Source of the DNA: Betaproteobacteria bacterium HGW-Betaproteobacteria-22
GTDB taxonomy: Bacteria; Pseudomonadota; Gammaproteobacteria; Burkholderiales; Methylophilaceae
Length of the DNA: 64,000 nt
Assembly (NCBI GenBank): GCA_002842285.1
Contig: PHCJ01000009.1
Span: 17,881-81,880, forward strand
Direction of reading: 5' to 3'
The notes under the pieces are model-generated. The model ran no database searches. It worked only from the letters and a program-made list of their open reading frames with translations, and was not told the DNA's origin. The position numbers and the translations under genes are program-made. The number at the start of each line of letters is the position of its first letter. Position 1 is the stretch's first letter. Positions 36,550 to 46,181 of this stretch are shown here, piece after piece.

Positions 36550-37710
36550 TTAATCATTGAGAAAAAGTTGCAACAGCTCGTTTAAATAGCGCTGACCCAA
36601 CAGTGTAGGTTTGATGTAGCCATGCTCAATGGCCAGCAGTTTTTTATTTTGTGCCTGTTTGATAGTTGATTCCAGTGTGAGGAGATTGCGTCCGGTATGC
36701 TGCTGAAATAAGCTAAGCGGCACACCGTCGATGAGTCGGAGTGCGTTCATCATGAACTCAAAGCCCAGTGCGTCCTGACTTATTAGCCACTCACGCTCAA
36801 CAGCGCTACCTTGCAATGCTTGCTCCATATAGGCTTTAGGGTGTTTGGGGCGTGTTTCTCTGGTGATTTTATCGTGATAGCTTAATTTGCTATGGGCACC
36901 TGCACCTATACCCAGATAATCCCCAAATTGCCAGTAGTTCAGGTTGTGTCTCGCCTGCTGGCCTTTTTTTGCAAATGCCGAGGTTTCATAATGCATATAC
37001 CCGTGGCGGGCGAGTAGCGATTCAATTTCAATTTGCATGGTAGCACTGGTGTCATCGTCCGGCAGATTGGGCGGTGCATGATAAAACGGCGTGTTCGGCT
37101 CAAGGGTTAAGTGGTAAAACGATAAATGATCAGGAGACAGCCTTAGTGCCTGTTCGGCATCCTGAAGCGCATCCTCGAGTGACTGATTCGGTAGAGCATA
37201 CATCACATCAAAATTAACGCGCTCAAAGGTAGCAAGGGCCAGTGTTGCGGCATTCAGGGCCTGTTTATCATCATGAATGCGCCCCAATGCTTTCAGATAA
37301 TCAGCATTAAAGCTTTGTATCCCTAGCGAGAGCCGGTTCACTCCTGCATCTTTATATCCAGAGAAATGAGCCGAATCTACGGTGCCGGGGTTGGCTTCCA
37401 GCGTAATCTCGGCATCGTATTCCAATGGGGTGAGCGCACGCACCTGACTTAATATGCGGTCTATAGATTCAGGGGTAAATAAGCTTGGCGTGCCGCCACC
37501 AAAGAATATACTTTTAATTTTTCTGCCCCAAATCTTTGGGGTGCTTAGCGCCAGGTCTGCAATCAGTGCTTCAACGTAGGCAGCTTCAGGAATCTCCCCG
37601 TTTTTATGGCGGCTTTCATGAGAGTTAAAGTCGCAATAAGGACACTTCTGCACGCACCATGGAATGTGAATGTAAAGTGACAATGGTGGCGGATTGGTTA
37701 GCCCTGACAT
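36550..37710 (-). CDS. hemW: Radical SAM protein HemW (coproporphyrinogen III oxidase-like)
   Basis: 386 residues from the ATG at 37710; a TTG 18 bp upstream is possible. The radical-SAM cluster motif CVQKCPYC (C19, C23, C26) follows PLSLYIHIPW. Other blocks are SIFFGGGTPSLF, NPGTVDSAHF, NRLSLGIQSFNADYLKALGR and GIGAGAHSKL. HemW proteins resemble HemN but usually lack true oxidase activity and bind haem as chaperones. It lies directly behind the small protein and the rph-rdgB genes, a common betaproteobacterial order. Confidence 0.93.
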   Translation of the reverse strand: MSGLTNPPPLSLYIHIPWCVQKCPYCDFNSHESRHKNGEIPEAAYVEALIADLALSTPKIWGRKIKSIFFGGGTPSLFTPESIDRILSQVRALTPLEYDAEITLEANPGTVDSAHFSGYKDAGVNRLSLGIQSFNADYLKALGRIHDDKQALNAATLALATFERVNFDVMYALPNQSLEDALQDAEQALRLSPDHLSFYHLTLEPNTPFYHAPPNLPDDDTSATMQIEIESLLARHGYMHYETSAFAKKGQQARHNLNYWQFGDYLGIGAGAHSKLSYHDKITRETRPKHPKAYMEQALQGSAVEREWLISQDALGFEFMMNALRLIDGVPLSLFQQHTGRNLLTLESTIKQAQNKKLLAIEHGYIKPTLLGQRYLNELLQLFLND

Positions 37711-37840
37711 GGTAGCTTGGCCTGTCAATGGTGTGATGGTATTGATACCGGTGGCGTTAAGTGAAGCCTCCGTTTTGATTTCAATGATCTTTTTAATAAC
37801 AGTATAGCCTTGTCGAAAGTCTCAATGGAGCAATGCTAAT

Positions 37841-38065
37841 CTAGCGTTTATAAGGGTTAACCAGTGCATCAATCATTGCATGCAGTGCCTCGCGCATTTG
37901 CTGCTCTGAAACTTCCATGAGCAGGCCGTCCTCGAGCGCATCCTGCGTGATTTGTTTAATTTCATCAAAGTTTTCAGCCATGACTTTGACTTTTTCGGTG
38001 CAGGCAACCACGGAGCCATCATCGCGCACCCATTTTGGCCAGATAACATGTTCAGATCTAGTCAT
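37841..38065 (-). CDS. Small conserved protein of unknown function
   Basis: 74 residues from the ATG at 38065, soluble, with HVIWPKWVRDDGSVVACTEKVKVM and ITQDALEDGLLMEVSEQQMREALHAMIDALVNPY. No motif of known function; the second half is helical. It overlaps the end of rdgB by 8 bp and is on the same strand, which with the clean frame supports a real gene. It sits between rdgB and hemW. Confidence 0.68.
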   Translation of the reverse strand: MTRSEHVIWPKWVRDDGSVVACTEKVKVMAENFDEIKQITQDALEDGLLMEVSEQQMREALHAMIDALVNPYKR

Positions 38066-38675
38066 GACTGAGTCTTTCAAGTTTTTGCAACAGCTTGGTC
38101 ATGGCATGGCCGCGATGACTGATACGGCTTTTAATTTCCAGGGGTAGTTCGGCCACGGTTTTTTCCGTTTTTGCATCCAGAAATAGCGGGTCGTAGCCAA
38201 AGCCATCGCTACCGCGATATTCGCGCAGTATCGTGCCAGGCCAGCTGCCTTCAGCAATGATGGGTTCCGGGTCATGTTCATGACGCACCAGCACCATCAC
38301 GCAGTAAAAATGTGCGTGGCGATGAGTGGCGTTGTGCATTTCGAGCAGGAGTTTGTCGTTGTTGCGCTCATCTTGCGTGAGCAGGCTATTGGGCGGATTA
38401 GGGCCCGCATAGCGTGCGGAAATTACGCCTGGCGCACCTTGCAGTGCGTCTACACAAAGCCCGGAGTCATCCGCCAGCGCGGGCAAGCCGGTGTGTTTGC
38501 TGGCATTGCGGGCTTTAGCAAGTGCATTTTCAATAAAAGTACAGTATGGTTCTGCACATTCAGGCACATTTAGTGCAGATTGCGGAATAATTTCAATTTG
38601 CAGCGGGCTTAAAATATGCGCTATTTCACGCAGCTTGCCTTTGTTGCCCGTGGCAATCACGAGTTTTTTAAACAC
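38058..38675 (-). CDS. rdgB: Non-canonical purine NTP pyrophosphatase (RdgB/HAM1)
   Basis: Removes dITP, ITP and XTP from the nucleotide pool. 205 residues with the HAM1 blocks [13 protein letters not shown] at the N-terminus, [25 protein letters not shown] and [11 protein letters not shown]. The start overlaps the end of rph by 8 bp and the end overlaps the next small gene, so these genes are translationally linked. Confidence 0.96.
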   Translation of the reverse strand: MFKKLVIATGNKGKLREIAHILSPLQIEIIPQSALNVPECAEPYCTFIENALAKARNASKHTGLPALADDSGLCVDALQGAPGVISARYAGPNPPNSLLTQDERNNDKLLLEMHNATHRHAHFYCVMVLVRHEHDPEPIIAEGSWPGTILREYRGSDGFGYDPLFLDAKTEKTVAELPLEIKSRISHRGHAMTKLLQKLERLSHD

Positions 38676-39402
38676 TTAATGCCTCTTTTTGTTTGTGAAC
38701 GAGCTGTGCAATGCCTTGTGACGCCAAATCCAGCATTGCGTTCATGGCGTTGCGGTCAAACGGCGCACCTTCCGCGGTGCCCTGAATTTCTACAAAGCCG
38801 CCATTGCCTGTCATCACTATGTTCATATCGGTGTCGCAGTCCGAGTCTTCAATGTAATCTAAATCCAGCACGGGCTGGCCTTGATAAACGCCAACAGAAA
38901 CAGCCGCAACAGAGTCCGTGATAGGCGATTCTGTGATTTTACCGGTTTTTAGTAGTGTCGAGATGGCGTCATGTAGCGCCACGTAAGCGCCGGTAATACT
39001 TGCGGTGCGGGTGCCACCATCCGCCTGAATCACGTCGCAATCTATTTGTATACTACGCTCGCCCAGTTTCTCCAGGTTAATAATGGCGCGCAAAGAGCGG
39101 CCAATGAGCCGTTGTATCTCCTGAGTGCGGCCAGACTGCTTGCCTTTTGCCGCTTCCCTGTCCATGCGGCTGCCTGTGGAGCGTGGCAGCATGCCGTACT
39201 CAGCGGTGACCCAGCCTTGGCCTTTGCCTTTTAAAAAGCTTGGTACTTTTTCATCTACACTGGCGGTGCATAGTACGTGCGTATCGCCAAATTTGATGAG
39301 TACAGAGCCTTCGGCATGTTTGGTGTAGTGCCTGATAATTTCAATATTCCGTAATTGATCATGGTTGCGCTGGCTGGGGCGTGTGTTGGTATTAAGCGGC
39401 AT
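38668..39402 (-). CDS. rph: Ribonuclease PH
   Basis: Phosphorolytic 3' exoribonuclease that trims tRNA 3' ends. 244 residues with PH-domain motifs [34 protein letters not shown] (residues near 40-75), [25 protein letters not shown] and [20 protein letters not shown]. Standard length. It heads the rph-rdgB run and lies 38 bp after the PP2C gene on the same strand. Confidence 0.96.
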   Translation of the reverse strand: MPLNTNTRPSQRNHDQLRNIEIIRHYTKHAEGSVLIKFGDTHVLCTASVDEKVPSFLKGKGQGWVTAEYGMLPRSTGSRMDREAAKGKQSGRTQEIQRLIGRSLRAIINLEKLGERSIQIDCDVIQADGGTRTASITGAYVALHDAISTLLKTGKITESPITDSVAAVSVGVYQGQPVLDLDYIEDSDCDTDMNIVMTGNGGFVEIQGTAEGAPFDRNAMNAMLDLASQGIAQLVHKQKEALSV

Positions 39403-39440
39403 GGCCTTAAGTCCTGAATTAAAATGAAGACAAGCGCGAA

Positions 39441-40352
39441 TTATACGCGTTTGGATTTGCGCAGGGCTTGTTGAATTTCTGCGATGGTTTTTTCGATATC
39501 ATCATCTGTGAACTCATGGCTAGCATCACTATCCGGGTTGGTAATGGGGTTCATAATGGTGGTTGTTGCTCCCATTGGCATGGTGATCGTAGAGACTGCC
39601 AACTGGCTGTTGAGCTTGTCCCCCCATTGCAGACCGATTGCACTCATGTTGTCGCCATGCTCCTGGCTTACGTGTTCAGCTTCATTCAGCAGGCGGGTGA
39701 TGTTGTCGGAGATGGAGGTGCCGCTTAATATCTGCTTGATCTGGTCGTCCGCTACCGCTCCCCAAACGCCATCGGTGCAGAGCAGTACGGTGTCACCTTC
39801 AATCAGCTCCTGCCTGTCAGACAAGGTGATTTTAGGCGGCACATCCCCACCTAGGCAACTGTAAACTTTATGCCGATAAGGGTGGGTAGACATGTCTTCT
39901 TTGTCGATGATGCCTTTGTTATACAAAGATTGCACCACGGAGTGGTCTTCAGTACGGTACAGCAAGTGCCCATCCCTGAAGTGATACAGGCGCGAGTCAC
40001 CGACATGTGCACAATAGAGCATGCCGCGCTGCACTACGGCGGCAACAATCGTGGTACGCGGCGCCTCCAGCATCTCACGCGCTTGCGTCAATTGGTCGAT
40101 CATGTCATGTATCTGCTGGATATGGTCTGTTAAAAATTTTGCGGGGCTGGAAAGCGTAGGTAGCGCCAGCCGCTGGAATGCATCGGTCAGCGTGGTGACA
40201 GCGAGCTCCGCTGCAACCTCTCCGTGTCTATGACCGCCCATGCCGTCTGCCACTACCAGCAATAAAGCATCTTTGCTGTAGGAGTATGCGAGCCTGTCCT
40301 GGTTGTAGGGGCGCGGGCCCTGGCGGCTATTTTGAAAAATAGTAAATTTCAT
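39441..40352 (-). CDS. PP2C-family serine/threonine phosphatase
   Basis: 303 residues with metal-binding motifs of PPM/PP2C phosphatases: [45 protein letters not shown] and LCTDGVW. A disordered tail of about 60 residues follows. The start overlaps the kinase stop by 4 bp (ATGA), so kinase and phosphatase are translationally coupled and likely act on the same targets. Role unknown. Confidence 0.91.
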   Translation of the reverse strand: MKFTIFQNSRQGPRPYNQDRLAYSYSKDALLLVVADGMGGHRHGEVAAELAVTTLTDAFQRLALPTLSSPAKFLTDHIQQIHDMIDQLTQAREMLEAPRTTIVAAVVQRGMLYCAHVGDSRLYHFRDGHLLYRTEDHSVVQSLYNKGIIDKEDMSTHPYRHKVYSCLGGDVPPKITLSDRQELIEGDTVLLCTDGVWGAVADDQIKQILSGTSISDNITRLLNEAEHVSQEHGDNMSAIGLQWGDKLNSQLAVSTITMPMGATTTIMNPITNPDSDASHEFTDDDIEKTIAEIQQALRKSKRV

Positions 40353-41308
40353 GATGGTTTATTGTGATTGAGCGAGATCGGCTTATTGAGTACATGCACA
40401 ATTTTATTCACCAGACTGATTTTTTTCTCCGTCTTCGGGATGTTCTCAAGCAATGATTTCTGCAGTGAGAATACGCTTTGAGGCCGCTTCAGATAGTCCA
40501 GCTGCAGGCAGCTATCAATAATCTGCAGTAGTTCTTCAGAATAGTTGTCTTTGCCTACTTTGACGGCTGGAATCAGCAAGTCATTTTTAATGCGCAGGTT
40601 CGCCGCCAGTGGCGAGGTGCGCGTCAGGCAGGAGTACATGGTGGCGCCGATGCTGTAAATGTCACTCCAGGGGCCTAATAGTGTCCGGTCATAATATTGT
40701 TCGGGAGGGGCGAAGCCAGGCGTATAGCTCGGTGAGATTTTTGCCTGCTTTTCACTTAGGGCTTGCCTGGATGAGCCAAAATCGAGCAGTACCGGTGAAC
40801 CATCAAGACGAATGTATATGTTGGCAGGCTTGATATCCAGATGTAATAATTTTTGTGTATGTACTTCACGTAAACCGGTTGAAAGTTCGCTGAACACACG
40901 GCGAATGAATCGTTCTGATACGGGTGTGGACTGGCTAAGGATGTAGTCCTGCAGGGATTTGCCGCGCTCATACTGCATGACCATGTAAACAGTTTCGTTG
41001 GCACGAAAGAAATTAAGCACGCGCACGATGTTTTTATGCTCAATTTTGGCAAGCGCCAAACCTTCATCAAAAAAACATTTCAGACCATGTCTGAATAATG
41101 CAATATCATCGGTATTGGGTAACACGGTTGCGCTTTCTGCGCGCAGTGCAATGGAGCTGGGTAAATATTCTTTAATGGCGACAATGTTCTTTTCTTTGTC
41201 ACGCGCTAAATAAACAAAGCTAAACCCACCAGAGCTCAAGACTTTTGTAATTTCGTAGTCTTGTAACTGATATCCGGTAGGTAATGCAAAATTCTTAGAT
41301 GCAGACAC
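40349..41308 (-). CDS. Hanks-type serine/threonine protein kinase
   Basis: 319 residues of a cytoplasmic kinase without sensor domain. Features: glycine loop SSGGFSFVYLA, K46 in AIKEYLP, catalytic loop HLDIKPANI (D158), DFGSS at 175-179 and the APPEQYY/GPWSDIYSIG segment. The basic C-terminal tail is short with no membrane helix. It precedes the PP2C gene by a 4-bp overlap. Substrates cannot be deduced. Nearby genes are rph, rdgB and yicC. Confidence 0.92.
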   Translation of the reverse strand: MSASKNFALPTGYQLQDYEITKVLSSGGFSFVYLARDKEKNIVAIKEYLPSSIALRAESATVLPNTDDIALFRHGLKCFFDEGLALAKIEHKNIVRVLNFFRANETVYMVMQYERGKSLQDYILSQSTPVSERFIRRVFSELSTGLREVHTQKLLHLDIKPANIYIRLDGSPVLLDFGSSRQALSEKQAKISPSYTPGFAPPEQYYDRTLLGPWSDIYSIGATMYSCLTRTSPLAANLRIKNDLLIPAVKVGKDNYSEELLQIIDSCLQLDYLKRPQSVFSLQKSLLENIPKTEKKISLVNKIVHVLNKPISLNHNKPS

Positions 41309-41572
41309 TTTTATAATTGAGTTCTTTAAGAATGTTTATCTCAGCGCATGTGATACAAAAGCTGTACATGAAATTATGCGATTTTTAGTTATCATTAGCA
41401 ATATAACGCGTTATTGATTCAAATTAAAGTTTTTTGATTGTCCGCTGACCTGATGGTGTCGTAGGGCAAGTTGATAAACATGAGATTTTGTTGCACAAGA
41501 GGGGTTTCTTTTATTATTTAATCGCCACTATTTGGTAACATGTGACCGATTAGCTTTTTGGAAGTAATAGAA

Positions 41573-42439
41573 ATGATTTTTAGTATGACAGGGTTTGCTG
41601 CGCTTGAGCAGCCTATCGAAAATGCCACGCTTTTGCTAGAGCTGCGCACGGTTAATAGCCGTTACCTGGATGTGCACTTTAAACTGGATGAAAATATCCG
41701 GGGGTTGGAGCCTTTAGTCAGGGCGCTGATTGCCGAACACTTGAGTCGCGGTAAAGTGGAATGCAAAATTAATCTAATACAGCGCACGCAATCTGCCACG
41801 ACGCCACAGTTGGATGAGTCGTTAATGCGGCAACTGGCACAGTTGCAGGCAAAAGCACAAGTGCATTTTCCTGAAAGTCGCGTTTTGAGTGTGGCGGATA
41901 TTCTAAGGTGGCCTGGTGTGGTCATACAAGATGAAATTACGCTGGACGCATTGGCTGAAGATGTGAGAAAGCTGGTAATGCAAGGTCTGCATGATTTGAA
42001 GGCCTCACGTGCACGCGAGGGCGATAAATTAAAGACCATTATTTTAGACCGCATTAGCCTGATAGAGGCGCAGGTGGAAAAAGTAAAACCTTTACTGCCC
42101 AAACTCAACAAAGAGTACCAGCAGAAACTGCAGGCCAGGCTACAGGAAACGCTCGAGAACATAGACCAGGAACGCATAGCTCAGGAGCTGGTGCTTTTTG
42201 CACAGCGCATTGATGTGGATGAAGAATTGGGCAGGCTGGCAGCGCACGTGTCAGAAGTTAAACGCATCTTGAATAGCAATGCACCTGCGGGCAAGCGGCT
42301 GGATTTTTTAATGCAGGAGCTCAATCGAGAGGCTAACACCCTAGGTTCAAAATCGGTATCCGTTCATACCACACAGGTGTCAATGGAGCTGAAAGTGCTG
42401 ATAGAGCAGATGCGAGAGCAGATACAAAACATTGAATAA
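41573..42439 (+). CDS. yicC: YicC family protein (endoribonuclease-related)
   Basis: 288 residues from the ATG at 41573 (MIFSMTGFAA, the usual YicC start); an ATG 15 bp upstream is less likely. Conserved blocks are ELRTVNSRYLDVHFKLDENIRGLEPLVR, RIDVDEELGRLAAHV and GKRLDFLMQELNREANTLGSKS. YicC has been reported to have endoribonuclease activity and to affect RNA turnover. It is 41 bp before gmk, a common neighbour. A 264-bp spacer before it holds no recognised element. Confidence 0.92.
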   Translation: MIFSMTGFAALEQPIENATLLLELRTVNSRYLDVHFKLDENIRGLEPLVRALIAEHLSRGKVECKINLIQRTQSATTPQLDESLMRQLAQLQAKAQVHFPESRVLSVADILRWPGVVIQDEITLDALAEDVRKLVMQGLHDLKASRAREGDKLKTIILDRISLIEAQVEKVKPLLPKLNKEYQQKLQARLQETLENIDQERIAQELVLFAQRIDVDEELGRLAAHVSEVKRILNSNAPAGKRLDFLMQELNREANTLGSKSVSVHTTQVSMELKVLIEQMREQIQNIE

Positions 42440-42480
42440 TAAACATAGGGTATTGGTGTGATTTATACTAAAATATCGCG

Positions 42481-43092
42481 ATGATTACAGGTAATTTATT
42501 TATTATTACAGCGGCCTCAGGCGCAGGTAAAACAAGCCTGATTAAGGCATTGCTGGCCGAAGATGCGCATTTAAGATTGTCAGTCTCGCACACGACACGC
42601 AGCCCGCGGCCAGGTGAGGTGAATGGTGTGGACTATCACTTTGTAGACGATGCTGCTTTTTTGCAGATGCTGGGAGAGGCTAGCTTTCTGGAGAGTGCGG
42701 AGGTGCATGGCGCGCGTTACGGTACATCGCAGGCGGCGGTGGATGCCCCTTTGCAGGCTGGATATGATGTTATTCTGGAAATCGACTGGCAGGGTGCAGC
42801 ACAGGTGCGTCGTATTTACCCTCGTGCGATTAGTATCTTTGTGCTTCCGCCTTCGATAGAGACTCTAGAGCAGCGTTTAAACAGTAGGGGTCAGGATAGT
42901 CAGGAAACTATCTCTAGGCGCGTGGCGGCGGCACGTGCGGAAATGCGCCATGTAGGTGAGTTTGATTATGTTACAATTAACAACTATTTTGACGTAGCGT
43001 TGCAAGATATTCGCGCCATAGTCCGTTCACAACGCTTATTAAGTGCAGTGCAGTTGCAGCGCTATGCGGGTTTGATTCAGGATCTCACTTAG
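42481..43092 (+). CDS. gmk: Guanylate kinase
   Basis: Phosphorylates GMP to GDP. 203 residues: P-loop ASGAGKTSL, GMP-binding region SHTTRSPRPGEVNGVDYHFV, EVHGARYGTS, and ILEIDWQGAAQVRRIYP. It heads a gmk-rpoZ-spoT cluster; guanylate supply and ppGpp metabolism are thus grouped. Confidence 0.96.
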   Translation: MITGNLFIITAASGAGKTSLIKALLAEDAHLRLSVSHTTRSPRPGEVNGVDYHFVDDAAFLQMLGEASFLESAEVHGARYGTSQAAVDAPLQAGYDVILEIDWQGAAQVRRIYPRAISIFVLPPSIETLEQRLNSRGQDSQETISRRVAAARAEMRHVGEFDYVTINNYFDVALQDIRAIVRSQRLLSAVQLQRYAGLIQDLT

Positions 43093-43140
43093 GCGCGGCT
43101 GACAGATGTGACTGAATCAGTCTTTTTCGTCATTTAATCT

Positions 43141-43170
43141 TTAATTTATCAATAGTTAATTTATCAATAG
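43141..43170. repeat. 15-bp perfect tandem duplication before rpoZ
   Basis: TTAATTTATCAATAG occurs twice without a gap (43141-43155, 43156-43170), directly before the GGAAG ribosome-binding site of rpoZ. It may alter leader structure. Confidence 0.9.
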
Positions 43171-43181
43171 GAAGTTCCGTT

Positions 43182-43394
43182 ATGGCTCGTATTACAGTAG
43201 ATGATTGTTTAGAAAAAATCCCGAATCGTTTTCAATTGACTTTGGTTGCGGCTTATCGGGCACGTCAGCTGCATAATGGTTCAGAGCCGTTAGTGAATGT
43301 TCAGAATTCACGCGATAAATCTACCGTTATTGCGCTGCGTGAAATTGCTGCGGGTAAGGTGGGTACTGAAATACTCACACGTGGGCACGTTTAA
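43182..43394 (+). CDS. rpoZ: RNA polymerase omega subunit
   Basis: 70 residues with the omega block [29 protein letters not shown] and [19 protein letters not shown]. It aids assembly of RNA polymerase and contributes to the ppGpp site. It lies between gmk and spoT, 44 bp before spoT. The ATG has a GGAAG site right after the tandem repeat. Confidence 0.95.
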   Translation: MARITVDDCLEKIPNRFQLTLVAAYRARQLHNGSEPLVNVQNSRDKSTVIALREIAAGKVGTEILTRGHV

Positions 43395-43438
43395 TACACC
43401 ATGCGCGGTTAACGTTTACTACCAGTAGTGAAACTGCC

Positions 43439-45685
43439 ATGCCAAGAACCGCAATCAACCTCAAAGCGGAATTATCAAAATCAACAACGGCTCCCTTGCT
43501 GCCTGCGGACAGCGAGGACTCTGCCCTAAGTGTTCGACTCAAGCAGTATTTAAAACCACAAGATATTACCCTGATATGGGATGGTTACCGTTACGCATAT
43601 GCCGCTCATGATGGCGTAGTGCGCAAAACAGGTGAGCCTTATATTACACATCCTGTATCAGTTGCCTGCGTACTGGCTGATCTGCATATGGATGTGCCTA
43701 CCATTCTGGCAGCCTTGTTACACGATGTTGTAGAAGATACCTTAATTACCACCCTGGATATCAAAGAGCAGTTCGGCCTACAAGTCGCGGAGCTGGTTGA
43801 TGGTGTGACCAAGCTGGATAAGATTGAATTTCAAAGTGCCAGCCAGGCTCAGGCGGAGAATTTTCGCAAAATGTTGCTGGCAATGAGCCAGGATGTGCGC
43901 GTGATTTTGGTGAAGCTTGCCGACCGTCTGCATAATATGCAAACGTTAGAAGCGATGCGCCCGGAAAAGCAAAAACTGATTGCAAAGGAAACGCTGGATA
44001 TTTATGCCCCTATTGCGAATCGCCTGGGATTGAACGAAATTTATCAGGCGTTAGAGGATTTAAGTTTTAAATATCTATACCCGATGCGATATAACGCCAT
44101 TTCAAAAGCGATTATGGCTGCGCGTGGTAATCGCAAAGAGGTCATCAGCAAGATATTGGAATCCATCAAGCAGCAATTGGCAAACTCTGGGATTGATGCT
44201 GATGTGTCGGGTCGTGAAAAGCATCTTTACAGCATTTATAAGAAAATGACGAGTAAAGCGACGCCATTTTCGCAGGTGTATGATATTTATGGATTTAGAG
44301 TGATTGTTAAGGACATGCCTAGTTGTTATTTGGCATTGGGCGCCTTGCATGCACTTTATAAGCCGATTCCAAGCCAATTTAAAGATTACATTGCCATTCC
44401 CAAGGCCAATGGGTACCAGTCGCTGCATACAACACTGTTTGGGCCTTTTGGTACACCGATTGAGGTGCAGATTCGCAGTGCTGAAATGCACAATATCGCA
44501 GATGCAGGAGTGGCCGCACACTGGCTTTATAAGGCAAGTGATGCGCAGTTGACGGCGTTGCAGCAGCAAACGCACCAGTGGTTGCAGCGTCTGTTGGACA
44601 TACAGAGTGAAAGTGCGGACTCGCTTGATTTTCTGGAACATCTTAAAATCGATTTATTTCCAGACGAAGTTTATGTGTTTACGCCTAAAGGCAGCATTCT
44701 AGCTTTGCCCAAGCGCGCAACGGCGGTGGATTTTGCCTATGCGGTGCACTCAGACATTGGCAACAGTTGTGTGGCTGTGCGCATTAATGATGAATTGGCG
44801 CCGCTGCGTACAGAGTTACATAATGGCGACCATGTGGAGATCATTACCGGCTCTTTGGCCAAGCCCAATCCAGCCTGGCTAAATTATGTCGTCACTGGGC
44901 GCGCGCGCGCGCATATAAGAAACTTTCTTAAATCGCAACAATCCGCAGAATCTGCTCAATTGGGTGAGCGTATGCTTAATCAGGCGTTACGCGCACTGCA
45001 TGTTGAACCCAAGCAAATCTCGGATGAGCACTGGCAGAAATTGATTCGAGATTATGGCGTGAAGAAAAAGTCTGAGATTCTGACAGAAGTCGGGTTGGGC
45101 AAGCGTCAGAGCGTCATGGTGGCACATCAGTTGCTGGCGTTGACTGATGACCATTTAGAAAAGCACAATCAGCTATCAGCGAGTTCACTTGATACTATTA
45201 CCATTCGTGGTACAGAGGGTATGGCGGTGCAGTTTGCGCCATGCTGCCGTCCGATCCCCGGAGACCCTATTCTTGGGTTTATCAATAAAGATAAAGGGCT
45301 CGTGATTCACACACACGATTGCCCAAGCGTGCGTAAGTTTAAATTAGATCCTGATAAATGGCTGGATGTGGAATGGGAATCAGATAATGCGCGCTTATTT
45401 AAAACCAATCTGAATCTAACGGTGGCAAACCAACCGGGCATGCTGGCCAAAATTGCGTCAGGGATTGCTGAGGCCGGGTCTAACATTGATAATGTGAGCG
45501 TGGAGGAGGCAGACGGCAGCGCCTATGCTAACTTGTACTTTACGGTGCAAGTCAAAAACCGCGTGCATTTGGCGGAGTTGATGCGTAGTTTACGTAAAAT
45601 ACCGGATGTTGTGCGCATTAGCCGAACTAAAGGCAATGTCGCCAATAACGGCAGACATGTCGGCAATAAGCTCTCGCTCCAATAG
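43439..45685 (+). CDS. spoT: Bifunctional (p)ppGpp synthetase/hydrolase SpoT
   Basis: 748 residues: HD hydrolase domain (TILAALLHDVVEDT and HPVSVACVLADL; LVKLADRLHNMQTL), synthetase domain (YDIYGFRVIVKD and IAIPKANGYQSLHTT), TGS domain (VYVFTPKGSILALPKRATAV), a helical and Cys-rich linker (QFAPCCRPIPGDPILGF) and a C-terminal ACT domain. The HD residues are intact, so hydrolysis is likely; the synthetase conserved residues are present too, as in bifunctional betaproteobacterial Rel/SpoT. It runs with gmk and rpoZ. No strong ribosome-binding site is visible before the ATG at 43439. Confidence 0.95.
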   Translation: MPRTAINLKAELSKSTTAPLLPADSEDSALSVRLKQYLKPQDITLIWDGYRYAYAAHDGVVRKTGEPYITHPVSVACVLADLHMDVPTILAALLHDVVEDTLITTLDIKEQFGLQVAELVDGVTKLDKIEFQSASQAQAENFRKMLLAMSQDVRVILVKLADRLHNMQTLEAMRPEKQKLIAKETLDIYAPIANRLGLNEIYQALEDLSFKYLYPMRYNAISKAIMAARGNRKEVISKILESIKQQLANSGIDADVSGREKHLYSIYKKMTSKATPFSQVYDIYGFRVIVKDMPSCYLALGALHALYKPIPSQFKDYIAIPKANGYQSLHTTLFGPFGTPIEVQIRSAEMHNIADAGVAAHWLYKASDAQLTALQQQTHQWLQRLLDIQSESADSLDFLEHLKIDLFPDEVYVFTPKGSILALPKRATAVDFAYAVHSDIGNSCVAVRINDELAPLRTELHNGDHVEIITGSLAKPNPAWLNYVVTGRARAHIRNFLKSQQSAESAQLGERMLNQALRALHVEPKQISDEHWQKLIRDYGVKKKSEILTEVGLGKRQSVMVAHQLLALTDDHLEKHNQLSASSLDTITIRGTEGMAVQFAPCCRPIPGDPILGFINKDKGLVIHTHDCPSVRKFKLDPDKWLDVEWESDNARLFKTNLNLTVANQPGMLAKIASGIAEAGSNIDNVSVEEADGSAYANLYFTVQVKNRVHLAELMRSLRKIPDVVRISRTKGNVANNGRHVGNKLSLQ

Positions 45686-45740
45686 TTAAGCATACATAAT
45701 AAGAGCAGAATTTTTAATAACTTAAAGTGATTTTAATCAA

Positions 45741-46124
45741 ATGACAAAACAAATTATTCAAACACAAGGTGCCCCAGTGGCGATTGGTACTTATTCGCAA
45801 GCGGTGAAAGTCGGAAATACGGTTTATTTGTCAGGGCAGATTGGTCTGGATCCTGCCACTATGCAATTGGTAGAAGGCATAGAAGCGCAAGTGCATCGCG
45901 TATTTACCAACTTGAAAGCAGTGGCAGAAGCCTCTGGAGGCAGTTTAGGTGATGTGGTGAAGTTGAATGTCTTTTTAACGGATTTATCTCACTTTACTTT
46001 GGTGAACACGATCATGGCTGAATATTTTAGTCAGCCTTACCCGGCGCGTGCGGCCGTGGGTGTGGCTTCCTTGCCGCGTAACGCATTGGTAGAAGCTGAT
46101 GGCGTGATGGTGATTGAAGGCTAG
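45741..46124 (+). CDS. ridA: RidA family enamine/imine deaminase
   Basis: 127 residues of the trimeric RidA fold with [26 protein letters not shown] and [25 protein letters not shown]; the Arg of PARA is the substrate-binding residue that marks active deaminases. It hydrolyses 2-aminoacrylate and related imines formed by PLP enzymes. It starts 55 bp after spoT, probably co-transcribed. Confidence 0.94.
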   Translation: MTKQIIQTQGAPVAIGTYSQAVKVGNTVYLSGQIGLDPATMQLVEGIEAQVHRVFTNLKAVAEASGGSLGDVVKLNVFLTDLSHFTLVNTIMAEYFSQPYPARAAVGVASLPRNALVEADGVMVIEG

Positions 46125-46181
46125 TTTTTAGACTCAGATAAACGCCATTGAATACGGAATTAGTGTTGCTATCTTACTGCA

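Noticed and set aside
36529..36551. AATCAGG/CCTGATT inverted repeat between the FimV-like gene and hemW
   Set aside because: The stem is short, lacks a U-tract and overlaps the hemW stop codon; too weak to call.
44897..44912. Run of alternating GC (CGCGCGCGCGC) in spoT
   Set aside because: It lies inside conserved coding sequence (ARAHIRNF region) and follows from Arg/Ala codons; no evidence of a regulatory or Z-DNA role.
45727..45740. GTGAT-N4-ATCAA resembling an FNR box just before ridA
   Set aside because: It has one mismatch to the consensus and abuts the ATG, over the ribosome-binding region, where an activator would not work; probably chance in an AT-rich spacer.
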